Below are positions 11,213-23,600 of a stretch of DNA of 64,000 nt, piece after piece. A model generated the notes under the pieces. The model searched no databases. It saw only the letters and a list, made by a program, of their open reading frames with translations, and had not been told where the DNA came from. Every line of letters starts with the position of its first letter. The first letter of the stretch is position 1. Source of the DNA: Albula goreensis. Its lineage: Eukaryota; Chordata; Actinopteri; Albuliformes; Albulidae. The position numbers and the translations under genes were made by a program. The stretch is taken from NCBI GenBank assembly GCA_022829145.1, contig CM040748.1:30084501-30148500 (forward strand). The letters are read 5' to 3'.

Positions 11213-13910
11213 TCATTTTTCACATTAGCCTACATTTATGCATTTTAGTGTTAGTTATATAAGTGTTGATTTTGAACATTTTTGGGCCAACGGGAATTTC
11301 ATATTGTCTTATCGTCATGTTTTTAAGCTTGGAGAAATCACTAAGCTCATATAATACTTTTTCATGGTCTTGCTTAGGAGTGGTAGGTTTGTCGCATGTA
11401 GATTTTTCGGTTAGGGCAGAAGTGGGAGTAAGTTACGGTTTGTCCCATTGATTACACAGAGGAACCATACTGTAAGGCAATTGTGAAAAATATGAAACCT
11501 TTAAGTTATTTGGGCTTTTGAAGTTTTTGATGATGAACATGTTTATTTAATCTTTTGTTGTTGTGTTTCAAATGTTTAACGGGCCTGGTTGATAACTAAA
11601 AAAATGTGTTTCCACATTTACACTGATTTTAAAGCATTGGATCTGTGTCAATTTGGGAAAAATCGGAATTGGGTGACTTTGGGCTGCAGTGGGAACATTA
11701 CCCTAAGGGTGCCTTTAGATAACACACCTTAAAGCTAAAATATGATTTTCTGTCTTTTAAATATGAGTCTGTTCACACTATACTTTGCAAACCACCAGCT
11801 TAGATTTGTGCGCTTGGACAGGCTACCGGAGTATGACCATACCCTGAAAAAACTATGTCGGTTATTGTCGGTTATCCACATGGAGTGATGAAGAGAGTGT
11901 GGAGAATGACAGAAAAAACTCAAGGGGAGGAAAATATGATCCGATCAGCCTGACAGGAGTCACCCGGGCAGGAATCGGATTTGTATTGGATCTGATCCAC
12001 GTACATATATGATCCAAATTGGATTTTAAAAATATATGATTCCATTTGCTGTGTAGATTGCAAAGAAAATGATAGATACAAATCGGATATGGGATAAAAA
12101 TCAGATCTGAGTCACTTCGAACGGGCTGTCTAAACACAGTTTGAGAGATCGTTTCAAAGGGTAAAACATGTTAAATGGTTGTTTAGAAAGAGCTTAATTC
12201 ATTTGTTGCTGGTTTAAAAGTAAAATTAATTGGTAAGTGGGAGCATACACTTAGAACTGTATAGCATATCGTGTATTGTGTTATGCTATCAACGCAGCAT
12301 TACATTTTTTGAAGTAAAATAGGGTTATTTAAACTTATGGCTTATTTTCTTCATTCTGTAACAATGAGATGTGATCCAGACATAATCATAGGTTATTGGT
12401 GCTTGCTAAATTCTTATTTTAATCTCATATATGTGTAGACCTTAAAGAATTTTGGTCTGTAGGTATATACGTAGATAGTTTATCTCATAATTACGTTCTT
12501 ATTTTAACAGATCTTGGAATTCGTGATATGCCTATACCTATTTTCATCCACTGTGTACCAAGTATGGTGTGCGGTCTACACAACGACATAGAACTCACTG
12601 CTGATGGCTGTGCAAGCGCAGGTTGTGCAGGTTACTCTCCAGATTGTTTGAGCAAGAGCCAAAAGACTGAGTCCAGGATTGTGGATTCGTGCTTAACGTT
12701 TACTTACAACTAAATAAGAGCATTATGCTTCCTCTTTACATGAACAGATTGGCAATTGCATTTTCATTATTGCCTGAACTCATCAAACTATGCTGATGAA
12801 GATACAAATGAACATTTGCATTTAATTGTGAGACAAAGGTTAGGACAAATACTGACCATATCTTGGCCTCAGTCTCCCAAAAGTGCTTCCTAGGGAGATA
12901 AACTATTAGCTCTATTAATAATTGATTTCAATAAATGAGGAACCATTGAACTACTAATTGTATTCACATCATTGTTTGTGGATTAGTGGTTCATGACTTC
13001 TAATTTCATATCATGTATGCACGAATTTTTGAGACATGTTTCTTGAAACAATACCCTCCACCACCCAAACTCCCAGCCAGATGGAAGTGCCAACTTTCAA
13101 ATATTTTACTCTAAGTTTAGAGTCCTCATGCTTTTCATTTATGGCATGAAATCTGAGAGCGATGCATTTAAACATTGCACCATGTTGTTGAGTGAAGGAA
13201 ATTCAAATGATAATTTGTTTTGTACACTATAGACACTTTTTTTCCATTTGAAGGCTAAAAGTAAATGAGCAGTGCAGACAATTAGACCAGACAAAAACAG
13301 AAGGAAAGAAAATATAGAGGGATAAAAATTGGATCGGTGAAGGAGACGAAGGAAATAAGTACACAATTTAGTGCCGGGCGCAGTTGCAGAGTGGATCAAA
13401 GAATGGAAACATAATTCAAATAAATTAAGGATTTGATGGTTATTGAATGCGAAACCAAAAATGGTTTCATGGCACAAAGTTTATTTGTCAGGAAATTATA
13501 AGTGATGTAACACTTTCATATACACACAGGATTGGCCAGTCCCAACATATGGTGGGCTACAAAATTGTGGGTGGGTTCAGAAGACTAAGATTGGATTAAT
13601 GTAACACCAATTCTAAAATTTGGAAATTCGTTTAATTCTTCCCTCGTATGTATTCTCCACATATTCCAGGCATATGTTGTGTAAGAATTTCTGTCCTTTT
13701 TAATTAATTTCTCACTTGTTACTAAAGGTAAATTGAATGTATCAAAAAGTGTCATGAATATTTCACTAAGTGGGCTTTCACACCAGCCACCATCACAATA
13801 GGCAGCTATATGAGTAGAATCTCTTTCTTGACTGCAGTTGAGTGACTGAGAGGAAATAGAAGCATGTAAAACTATATGTATTTATCTATGCACATATGAT
13901 TTTTTCTGAT
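11213..13910. other. Unique AT-rich DNA, nothing recognised
   Basis: No supported gene or element. Frames at 11862-12137 minus and 13139-13477 minus lack recognisable domains. Confidence 0.5.
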
Positions 13911-15289
13911 GTAATTAAGTTCGCCAATGGACCACATTCAACCAATCCAGTTTGCACCTGTGTATTATTTCAGCTGCCTGTCTGAAATTGTGCATTTTCA
14001 TCATTTCAGTCAGCCTTCTGCTATGCAGAGCGGGATGATAATACCTCTTGCAACGAATTTCATCATGTCTGGAATATTAACAATTATCCTTGGATTACTC
14101 TGTGTTTGTGTATCAGTTTATATATAACCTAGAGGCTGCATCTATCAGTGATTCCCGTTGGGAACAGTTCATTAAAGTTATACAACTATAGACACTGGGC
14201 ACATTAGATTCCGCTCTTTAGCTTATCCATGATTCATCATGTCACCATGTGAGGCAGTTTTTAAGTTTGTATGAGAGCACACCTTGTGCTGTTGGAACAG
14301 TGCCAGGTGGGAGCGTTGAAACCTCTAACACAAGTGCAGCTGTTGGCTCAGCAAGGCCCAAATAAAATAAATAAGGACCAAATAAAAATCGAGCTTGCGC
14401 ACACAGTCGAAATTTCCACTTAAATTTCTTCAGCAGGTGCATTTTGGTTAAACCAGGTTGCTCTTATGTTGACATGGCAGTGCTGTTTGTGGAGTGGAGA
14501 GGAAGCATTAAGAGCAAAAAAAGATTATAATAAATCAAGTCAGCGGTTATATTAAGCCTAATTAAGGTTCCACACTTGGTTTATTGTTTCAGTGCTGTCC
14601 TAGCTTAAGTGCAGTCAAGTTGTTTTTCCTCCATTACAGTAAATATGTCCTTTCCATAAAGTAGTTTGGCTTGATTGCTGAGCAGCTGCCTTAATTAAAC
14701 ATGGGCTCTTTGGCAAGTTACTGTTATATAGTGCTTTGCCTGCCCTTTATAAAAAGGTTTCTGCCAGGGGCAATAAAAAACAAAAACACAAAAAAACCCT
14801 AATTTCTTATTTTCTAAATGACTCCAAGGTTACTATTCCCTTGCATTTTTTAGTTTTAAAAAATTAAACTCCACCTCCAGTTGCCGAGTCTATTCTTTCT
14901 CCAAACTTTTCAACATTGTATAATTGCATTCTTAAACGCTTCCAAGTGATTTTCTGTAAATTTTAATAGTGCAACTTGTATGCAAAATTTCCAGAAGAGT
15001 ATAAGATAAAGAAATTCTGAATTTTTTGGTGAAAAAATGGGTGAAAGTGTGGTAATTGAGTCTGGCTTTATAATTTATTTTCCCCACTTGCAATAGTTTG
15101 GGGAACCCAAAAAAAAAATGTAGTTGCAGGCAAGTTGTGTCACAAGAGACAGGAACAGATTCCGATTCAAACAATGAACACTATCTGTAATGCAGTAGAT
15201 TCAAAAGATGTGGATGTACATAGGATATACTGGTGTAGAGTCCAGTGTGTATCCTTATTCCTCTATGGTCATGCAGCCCTGGTGTTTTT
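13911..15289. other. Unique DNA, no supported gene
   Basis: A 66-codon frame at 13927-14127 plus ends in a hydrophobic stretch rich in I, L, V and C that could read as a membrane segment, but it has no homology I know and no supporting gene structure. Poly-A-like tracts lie near 14776-14797 and 15109-15118. Nothing else is recognised. Confidence 0.45.
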
Positions 15290-15475
15290 ACGGTGTGTGT
15301 CCACTGCAGCAAAACGAATTCGGACCATCAACGGTCCTAAGCTCTGGGGGCGTGCCAGTCAAATTCACTCCATTTGGTCGTCCCATGAGGAATGGTTGCT
15401 ACGTTACAAGAAACGACCCGATTGGAACCAAATTCGCTCCTCATTTGCATAAAGGTACAATTATTTCTGCCCTGT
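15290..15475. other. Complex block open in two frames, unassigned
   Basis: The stretch from about 15135 to 15483 is open in two plus-strand frames at once (15135-15452 and 15208-15483) and is less AT-rich than its surroundings, with several CG dinucleotides at 15310-15435. Simultaneous openness in two frames reflects composition rather than coding. It could be a conserved noncoding element or a fragment of an unrecognised repeat. Confidence 0.3.
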
Positions 15476-15990
15476 TCACTTGATTCGCTATGCTCTCAAT
15501 CGCACAACGCCCCATGAAAACCGTACATTCAATGCAGGAAATATTCAAAAAAGAAATTCTTAAAGTTGCACAACAGCAGTAACCTGATTACAGATGTGTT
15601 TCTCTTGAATTAAAAGTGTGAAAAAATAAACTTGCACTGTTTGGCCCTGTTTTTCTTTCCATTTTCTAATAACAATGTCATTTGACAAGTCCTCATAAGT
15701 GATAAATAAATGAATTTCATTACCTTCAGCTATTTCTATACAGCCGATATAGAAGTGGATTATTCATAGATTTCTTTGACGTTGCATATATAGTTAAGTT
15801 GTCATTACCTGAGTTAAATGTTTAGTGGTTTAGTGCATTAAGAGAACAATCTGTTTAAACCCAGTGAGTGTGTATGGTTTGATCAACATGTTGTATTATG
15901 GACTTCTATATGTGTCTAATCTACTGCTTTATGAACAACATTTTTTTCATATTAAAACAATGCTATTCATGTTTTGTAGATTTAGATACA

Positions 15991-16003
15991 TCTCTCTCTC
16001 ATT

Positions 16004-16035
<32 letters not shown>

Positions 16036-16041
16036 CACACA
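15991..16041 (+). repeat. (CT)5 and (CA)n microsatellite
   Basis: TCTCTCTCTC at 15991-16000 is followed by an essentially pure CA run at 16004-16041 with one CG interruption. The histidine/threonine-rich frames crossing it are translation artefacts. Confidence 0.95.
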
Positions 16042-16500
16042 AATTCCATGATCACACACTTGATTTTTCTTAGCTCTCTGAGCCTTGATAATATTTCAAA
16101 TGACTAGTCTGGTGATTGTGAAAAGTATCCATGACTATGAGGAAACTTGTACTAGAAACTTACAGCCGTCTGAATGTGAATGACTCCCATGAACGGATAA
16201 GCAAAACTGGAAGTGGATGTAGGCCTAGCGGGGTGTCCCACTGAGACACAGACACCCAGAAAAAGTCAGAGACTCAGTGGAGTGAGAGAAGACTCCCACG
16301 GTGCGAGGGACTTTCCTCTTCATTCGGCAAGTTAATTTTCTCCATGATGGGATGAATTCACAGTGCTCTGCGATTCATCTGTCTATGTATCCACCCCATT
16401 AAGATCTCATATAACCAAGCTTCTGGCCACAAAGTCACAAGGCCACTCAGTCCATTTCACCTGCTGACCATTATTAATTATTATGTATGCTTTGTGTTTC

Positions 16501-16551
16501 GTTAATATTATAATAATAATAATTATTATTATTATTATTATTGTTATTAAC
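16501..16551. repeat. Palindromic (TAA)n/(TTA)n microsatellite
   Basis: GTTAATATTATAATAATAAT runs into (ATT)n and ends in GTTATTAAC, so the two halves are largely reverse-complementary and can fold into a long AT-only hairpin. The flanks GTTAATA and TATTAAC are mirror arms. This is either a microsatellite that expanded in both phases or an AT-rich fragile-type palindrome. Confidence 0.8.
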
Positions 16552-17339
16552 TCAGTGAGGGATCTGGAATGGAACAAGAAATAGGTTCCCAAAGCCAATA
16601 AAAACCCTTAAGTTTTTTTTTAGTTTCTGAAAATAACATTTTGACACATGTGCTGTCAAACACATTGATTTGTTTGTGGCAGGTGTTCTTGAAAAGCGAA
16701 TTTCCCATTCTAAATAGTCTTCCGGAGTTCAAGGTGCCTTTAGAACATTATTTAACTCGTTTAGTTTCAAGGGCTGAGTTTTGTACTGGAGTTGCAATTG
16801 TTTGCAGCCACATTGATAGGAATTTTGTGACAGTTAGTTGTCTTGTAACACTTGCGGTACTGTACTTAAGTCCTTGAACATAGGGGAGCTTGATCTTGAC
16901 TGGACTTGAAATGTGCTTTAATTGCAGAGATGTATTCAGAAATGCTGAATAAAACAACAGACAAGGACTCTCAGGAGTACAACACAGAAACACTTAAGTA
17001 GTTCACCTTCAATGATGAGTGTTTTATTCTCAAGTAATGATGCTAGGTAGCTTGACTCTAACTAAGTGAGCAAGTTACATTTTCAAATATTTTCAAAGTA
17101 GCTTTCAACTTAGATAATGCAGTAAATGCACAGTTTCTAGCCAGATGGCAGGCTGGTTATTAATCATCAGTCTTCAATAGCCTTACAGACATTTTGCAAG
17201 AAGGGATTTGGCAACATAACTATCTACTTCTGATCTGTGTATTGCAAACAAATATCAGTTCTAAGCTTCACCCTTCAGCACACTTTGTGTGCGGCTCAAA
17301 GTACTCTCTCTCAAAGTGGTTTAGTTAATCATGCATCAC
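16552..17339. other. Unique AT-rich DNA, nothing recognised
   Basis: No gene or repeat recognised. Short frames at 16641-16877 plus and 16748-16993 minus overlap antiparallel and are not supported. Confidence 0.5.
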
Positions 17340-17850
17340 CACGTACACAAAAATACACAGCGCATAATCACGCACAAACGATAAGGAAAACAAGCATAAA
17401 TAAAACAATGGAGAAAATGGGGAACATTACTGAAAGAGAGAGCAACAGACTTCTGATGGTGCCAGATATGGCTGGAGAGGTTGAAGCAAATTTTTTTCCT
17501 TTTTTTCTGCTGAGGACAATGAGGAGACAAGAGTAGGAGTAAACAAGAGTGTATGTGCAGGGCTGTAGGAGTGAAGAAGAGAAAAAGATAGAGAGATAGG
17601 GAGGCAAGACAATTTAGAGCCTTGTGAGAGAGGGGGAGGACTTTGAAGTTCAATGTGTTTTATAGGGAGGCAGTGCAGGTTATGGAGGATGGGGGTGGTG
17701 TGATTTCGGAAGAGGGTCGATTTCAGAAGTCTGACAGCAGAGTTCTGCACATAATGGAGTTTGGTGAAGAAGATGTAAGGTAGGCCGCAGGTGAAGGCAT
17801 GATGGAGGCTCAGATGAGAATACATGAAATATATACAGGTCTGCAACACC
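17340..17850 (-). pseudogene. Decayed L2/Rex1-type LINE reverse transcriptase, C-terminal part
   Basis: On the minus strand the frame 17427-17873 reads HAFTCGLPYIFFTKL, then YVQNSAVRLLKS, then HTTPILHNLHCLPIKH. This matches the fish L2/Rex-type LINE pattern (LDYCNxLxxGLP, LQxxQNSAARLL, HITPVLxxLHWLP). After a frame change the frame 17336-17653 continues as MNFKVLPLSHKALNCLA, matching the usual FKILLLTYKALNGLAP. The catalytic YADD region lies upstream of this piece and is absent. Frame breaks and missing residues show a dead, truncated copy. The element reads right to left. Confidence 0.8.
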
Positions 17851-20800
17851 AAACCACAAATGCAATGGGCCAAGTTCTGATCCTTGAGGTACTGCTTGTT
17901 TATTAACAGCAGGTTTTTATTGATTTTTGACTGCTGATGGTAATAACCTGTGTTCTGAGTGTAAGGTATGACAAGAACTAGGTGCAGACGGTCTCAAAGA
18001 ATGCCTGTAGCAATGTTATTCATCGATAATTAAAGTCTGTGGTCACAACTAGGCTCCACTCTATAAAGAAGGGAAACAGTCATCCAAAGTCCTCTTTATT
18101 TTAAAAATTTTGAAAAATGATAGCACAGTTTAGGGCGACACACATTGACCACCGTGGTAGGTATTACGATTCAAGATACAGGGATAGTAGCTCATATTCT
18201 CCCTGGGCTCAGGAGTCAAGTCTCCACTGGGTTGAAATCAATGAATGTGCTTCATGGGGGGCATCACTCATCAGGATAAACAGGAAGTTGGAGGAAAATA
18301 CAGACAGAACAAGAAGTAAAACATTGGCATTTTTTGCTACTTTTGTAATATGAGCTGCTGTTGTTCCAGGATGTGGTTGAAACCTCCATTTCCTGTTTGA
18401 TATGAGCTCTTTTAAAACCCCAAACTCCAAGGGATAATGCACAAAATCCAATGTCAATATTTCCATGGTGACACAGCCTGATATCATCATGTTTGAATAA
18501 TTTTAAAATTATAAACATTGGTTTAATGGGGCTTGAGTTTACATTCATTTACAACTACATATGCAAACTAAAAAAAAAAACTAGACTCTCTGCTGCATGC
18601 ATTTCTCATATTCTTTGAAAACTTCATTGTTTCGAAATCATAAGCCGACACCACTGCAGCAATTATTCACACCACCTTTATCAGTTTATGAGCAGGGCCA
18701 TATTTCTACGCAGAGGTGCTCCCAACAACTTTTATCCAGGAAGTGTTAAAACGCTCCAAACAATGACAAGATACAAATTACAAACATCATGTTAAACGAA
18801 CTGCTGTAATCTCTCTGCACAGTGGCAGAAGCCTCTATGAAGCCAGTGTTGGCTTGACAATATGTACTGCTTCTCCCAGAATAGACTACAAAGCTCTTTC
18901 CATTTGCTTCCAACACATTTTTTTTTAAAAGAAACCAGGCCTTTAATGTTACCTATTCTGACAGTTTTCCTTTTGATATCTGCATTTTCCACTGAATGTT
19001 AATTATGCAGAGTTCAGTTCCTTTGTGGGTGGCTCAGATATAAACACAATGACAGCACTTAGCTGTCTTTTCAAAAGCCCGTATTTTACAGATCCACTTC
19101 CTCGCCACAAAAGACACTCAAGCTCCATTTCAGAAAACTCATCCTTTAAGGTTAACCCTTTCATATCCCACCTGCATAGTGGTACTTCTACCACTTTCTG
19201 TTGTTTTTTTTTTTTTTACCTATTTTATTTTTTCAGAGCTAGCATTGTTTATTGCAGGTCCCAGTGCCACCAGGGTTAAGTGGACTCCTGCACTCTTGGC
19301 TGAGAGCTATATAGTGCAGAGCTTACATTTTGCCAGCCTAGCCAGCATTGCAGAGCAGGGGCAGTGACAGAAGATTAATGAGAAAACCTTTTGTTAATTA
19401 ATGGCATCAATCTGCACTTCCGCCAGCCACAAATCCCCCTTCCCCCCCACCCCACACACAACTTTTATCTATTGGCTGGCATTGCCTTTATCAGGATGTC
19501 ATGATTTCATGTGGCGGAGGTGGGGATACGGTGGCCATTTTAGGACACACTCCCTAAAATCAATAAACAGTAAGCATTTGTGGAAGAGGCAAAACATGAA
19601 GATGCATGTAAACACACAAAGTGACTTATTCATCTGTCGATTTCTGAGTTCACAACTGACACAGTAGCCATATATGAAATAGTGTAGTGTAGTACTATAT
19701 GAATATCATTTTAAGTTCATTCCTGCCCTCACAAAATCAATAAACCATGCTGTTTTTGTATAGCACCATAAAATAAACGGGTTGTCACACAGTGATTCTT
19801 AAAGGAAAGTTGTTTTTTTCCAGAAGTAATCAAAAAAGCAAAACCCAATCGAGCCAGTGCAAGAAAAATAGAAAATTATTCCCCTTAAAAATGATATTTC
19901 CTGTAAAATGATGGGAAGTATAAAGTATGAAAGGATAAGCATATTGAGAAGTATGTTTGGGTGTGACAGGTCCTGAAATAACCAGCTAAACACATATTTC
20001 ATTTACTGTCAATGAGTTCACTTTCATTTAATTATATTCATGAAGACTTCTGAAAGAGAATCCGGAAAGCAGGGCTTTGAACAATGTTGTGAGGAAATTT
20101 GCCCAGCTTGTGTTGTTTTATTTATTTATTATTTTATGGATACATGTTGTTTTCTCCCACAGTGAAACATCCCACATCGATTAGTCATGTTTTTGCATAG
20201 CACATTTGCATATGATGTGGAGGGCCAAATGAAATATGTGGTGTGAATTTATTTCAACGCGTCTATATCAAAGATAATATCAAAGAGTTGCGGTTTTACC
20301 ATAACCTTGGATGAGAGTGGAATAAGAACGTAGGCTGGTATGAGGTGGAACAATGAGACTGAGTGAGAGGGTCAGGATGGTCTACACACACACACACACA
20401 CATGCATACTCCTACACGCACATATACATTTGCATGCATACACACCTATGCACATAGAGCATTATTTTACATACTCCACCTAAATCTGCTTTGATAAGCA
20501 GAATTATTCCATATTTCTAATTACAGCAGAAGGGCACTGCAGTCAAGGTGGACGATAATAAATATTTCAGTACTTCTCCCACATTATGGGACCAGGCTCC
20601 AGTAACCAAAATCAGAGAGTGCACTGTCGTGAGGGAACTGAAGCCCTTAATGGCATTTTCAGATAGCATCGTGCTAATCAATAAACACCATCTCTCCTTT
20701 GTGAATAAATGCTGTTTCTCCTTTCAGCGCTGTTACTACTCGACAAATTATTTGGAGAAGATAGATTCAGCTGGGTTCACATCCAAGATAAAAGCCTGGA

Positions 20801-21589
20801 CCGTTCACAAGAGTGGAGTCCATAAGTCAGTTTCAGCATAAGCTTCGTATCCTTACAATAGCTCTGGGTCAAATACATATTTGGAATATGTAGGATATGG
20901 AATGACTGCTTGATTGTTGGTAAAATAAGAAAACACGCTTGCTGGTCCCTGACCATTTTTGATTGAACATTGTCACGATATGGAACAAAATGTACAATAC
21001 CATGAGGGAACAAGTTTGTTTTTATTACAGGTGAAGATAGACCTGCAGTGACCTGCACTTCTTGGACTGGTGACTAAAGGGTTAAACTGTAGTATTTCAT
21101 ACAAAGTAAATAATACATTTCATGACTGTGTGCGTGAAAAATACAATTTAATAATAATCAAAATATTTGGAAAGAACTTCTAATACCCGTTAATTCATGT
21201 TCTGGATTTTCTGCTTTTACCAGATCCAATGGGGGAGGCTGACAATATAAATGTATGACATATGTGCTGTAACATAACTAGCTGTTGATAATCTGGCTGT
21301 TTTCGCTTGTGTCTGTTATGGAATGTCAGAGTTTTAAACAGCTGCAAATGAAAGCTGGCTTATGAGACTCATTTTGCTCTCTCTACTGGCAGCGCTGTCT
21401 TCTGAAATGCGGACTGTTCATTAATAAGCAGTAATGAGCTCTTAGCGTAGTGGGGTGAATCTGAGTACATATTTTTATGGAATCTGGACTGTGTGTGCAT
21501 AAAGTTTCATGCAGTACCAGGTAATGTAAATGAAGTTGTTTTGATTTTTTTATTTTTCGCCCCTTTTTCCCCACCCTGGCTGATTAGCC
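17851..21589. other. Mostly unique AT-rich DNA with short microsatellites
   Basis: Contains T14 at 19204-19217, a C-rich patch at about 19437-19453, and (CA)n at 20384-20402. Short frames at 18117-18548 (both strands) and 20548-20841 have no recognisable domain. No gene is supported. Confidence 0.5.
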
Positions 21590-21945
21590 TCATGCAGAAA
21601 CTGAATCCCACTGACTCAGGAGGAGGCAGCCATGACATGTGATTCATCACTCAAATGATGGCGAGCACTCACTTCTTTACACAGCACAGATGCGTCACCA
21701 ATCATACTGCCTATGTCGTACTATACTCATGTACTCATGCATACGCAGACACCAGGCCGACCTGAAACGGCTACTAGGGAGCAATCAGACTAATGAACCT
21801 AACCAGCTTAACCCTTTATAATTCCCCAGCAGTTTCCAATGGTCCTCCAGACATAGCCAGTAACGGTGTGGCCACAACTAGATCCACAGTTGCAGGGCTC
21901 ATGTCTGCTTCTCCAAGCAAACAAATTCTGCATGAGGCTCCCTAA
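21590..21945 (+). repeat. Dispersed repeat family 1, copy A
   Basis: Collinear with 49815-50175. Shared landmarks in order are CTCATGCAG, AGGAGGAGG, CTCACTTCTTT with CAGATG after it, GAGCAA-CAGACTAA versus GAGCAA-CAAGACTAA, GTAA(C/T)GGTGTG, and CTGCTTC followed by AAACAAAT and GCATGAG. Spacing between landmarks agrees within about 15 bp. Both copies lie on the plus strand and are well diverged. I do not recognise the family. A SINE or non-autonomous transposon is most likely. Confidence 0.7.
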
Positions 21946-22859
21946 TCAGAAATGATCAAGGATCCGCACGGACATATGATCAATGCTGACATTTCAGCCT
22001 GCATGAGTAGGCCGCCTTTAATTACGTGATGCTGCAACCTCTAAATGAAGATACTTCCTAAATGCATTCAATACTGTGGTCACACTGTTGAATGAAGCAG
22101 TTATTTGCTGGTCTAACCTGAATCCCTACAGTGCATATATCCAAAGAAAGTTTCCACTTTCCAGCTCCTCGGCTTGTATACTTTGTATTCTGGACACCGT
22201 CGTTCTACCTCACCAATTACACCCCAGTTGCCGTTATGCTGAGATATGTATGAATGTGCATTTCAAATCATGTGAACATACTTCTGATATCTAGCAGGAT
22301 TTCTCAGCAAATGATCAAATTTAATAACATACCCATGGCTTACATAGGATCGAGGAGTCATACATAAGACCTGCCTGTCAACATTTCTCAAGATGTGAAG
22401 TACGAGAAACATTAATGTTAATTTGCTAGGGTAAGGCCCGTATTACAGTATGTACCTAGTTTTTCATGAATTTATACACCATGCTTTCTATCCACCGTAT
22501 GCAAATTGTACCCAAATTGGCACACTCACATAGCCATGTGCGCTGACAGTAATGTTCTGTAATAAAATGCATTGGTTTGTAGGCCTGACAAACACATCCC
22601 CGGCGTACACCGAGGCTTCAGGTCACAAGACTGGCAGTCAGTCTGGACTGTGTGAATTTACAGTTCCCGTGCTTGGAAAGCACGCCATTAAGGCAATGTT
22701 CCCACCCCATCCTGGACACTGGACTCACAATAGATCTCTACGCCAGCCCGTTTTACAATATTACGGGCCCCGGTGCCAGTCACTTTACGGTACTAAAACT
22801 GATTATACGATTTTTCTTCTCTTGACAGACTGAGCTTTGGAGGGTGAGGCATTGAGTAT
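21946..22859. other. Unique DNA, no gene seen
   Basis: No supported gene. The stretch 22590-22800 is relatively complex, with few simple repeats, and holds a 93-codon frame (22552-22833 plus) that I do not recognise. Confidence 0.45.
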
Positions 22860-23600
22860 TTGTCTGGATTGAAAGCAGACAAGGTTACCGCTGGGAATTT
22901 CTGTTTTATTTTATTTTATTTTAAAGCCATCTTGCCGAGCTCAACCTCATTTCTTTATTTATTTCAAGCTGACATGTACTTTTCTCTCACCGAGGAGTTA
23001 CTTTTGACAAGTGTCACTTCTCGTCGATGCTTCAGATGTTTGTCAAGTAATTCTGAGCAAATCAGCGCGTTAATATCGTCAGTAGCTTGTCCTAAAAAAA
23101 CTTCATCAAAACTACGCTGTCAGAGAGAATGGCACGAAATGCCACAGATTCTGTGAAATGGAAATTGTATGATAATAATGATAATGGATTGCCTTCATGT
23201 TGTTCCTTTCATTGTTTTCAAAGCGCTTGTCACTCGATGTAATTTCAATGTAAATGTAAATTTTCTCCTTTCGACTTGTTTTTTTTATGATGTTTATGCA
23301 TACGGTGCATAATCATAATGCGGTTTGTGAAACATGGTCTAATTAGCATGTTCCTTTGCAATGTTTTTGCTGTCCCCGTGGCAAGCCGACGACATCACAC
23401 TTTTTGATAATTCGCTAATAGCTCCGTGTAGCTCTATATCTTCAGAATGTTTGGATTATTGACACTAGTGTGACTCATTGTTCCCATTATAAACAAAATT
23501 TTCACTTCCCAAGGCAAGATTGTACATTCAAAGACTTGTCTATGCCTCTTTGAAAAACTTTGGAGGACGCAGCTGCAAAAATGATTTCTCCAATTAATTT
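22860..23600. promoter_or_regulatory. Candidate conserved noncoding element with POU/homeodomain motifs
   Basis: A 0.7-kb, mostly low-repeat stretch, apart from a small (TTTTA)n patch at about 22903-22923. It contains an inverted pair TTATGCA (23294-23300) and TGCATAA (23306-23312) with a 5-bp spacer, i.e. two POU octamer-like halves, overlapping a forkhead-like TGTTTATG. CTAATTAGCATG at 23339-23350 combines a homeodomain core with a POU half. This density is typical of developmental enhancers, but conservation is not shown. Confidence 0.4.

Noticed and set aside
13927..14127. 66-residue protein with a C-terminal membrane segment
   Set aside because: Hydrophobic runs are easily produced by T-rich DNA; no homology or context.
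15135..15483. Two overlapping frames of 91-105 codons as exons
   Set aside because: Open in two frames simultaneously, no known domain, no clear splice sites.
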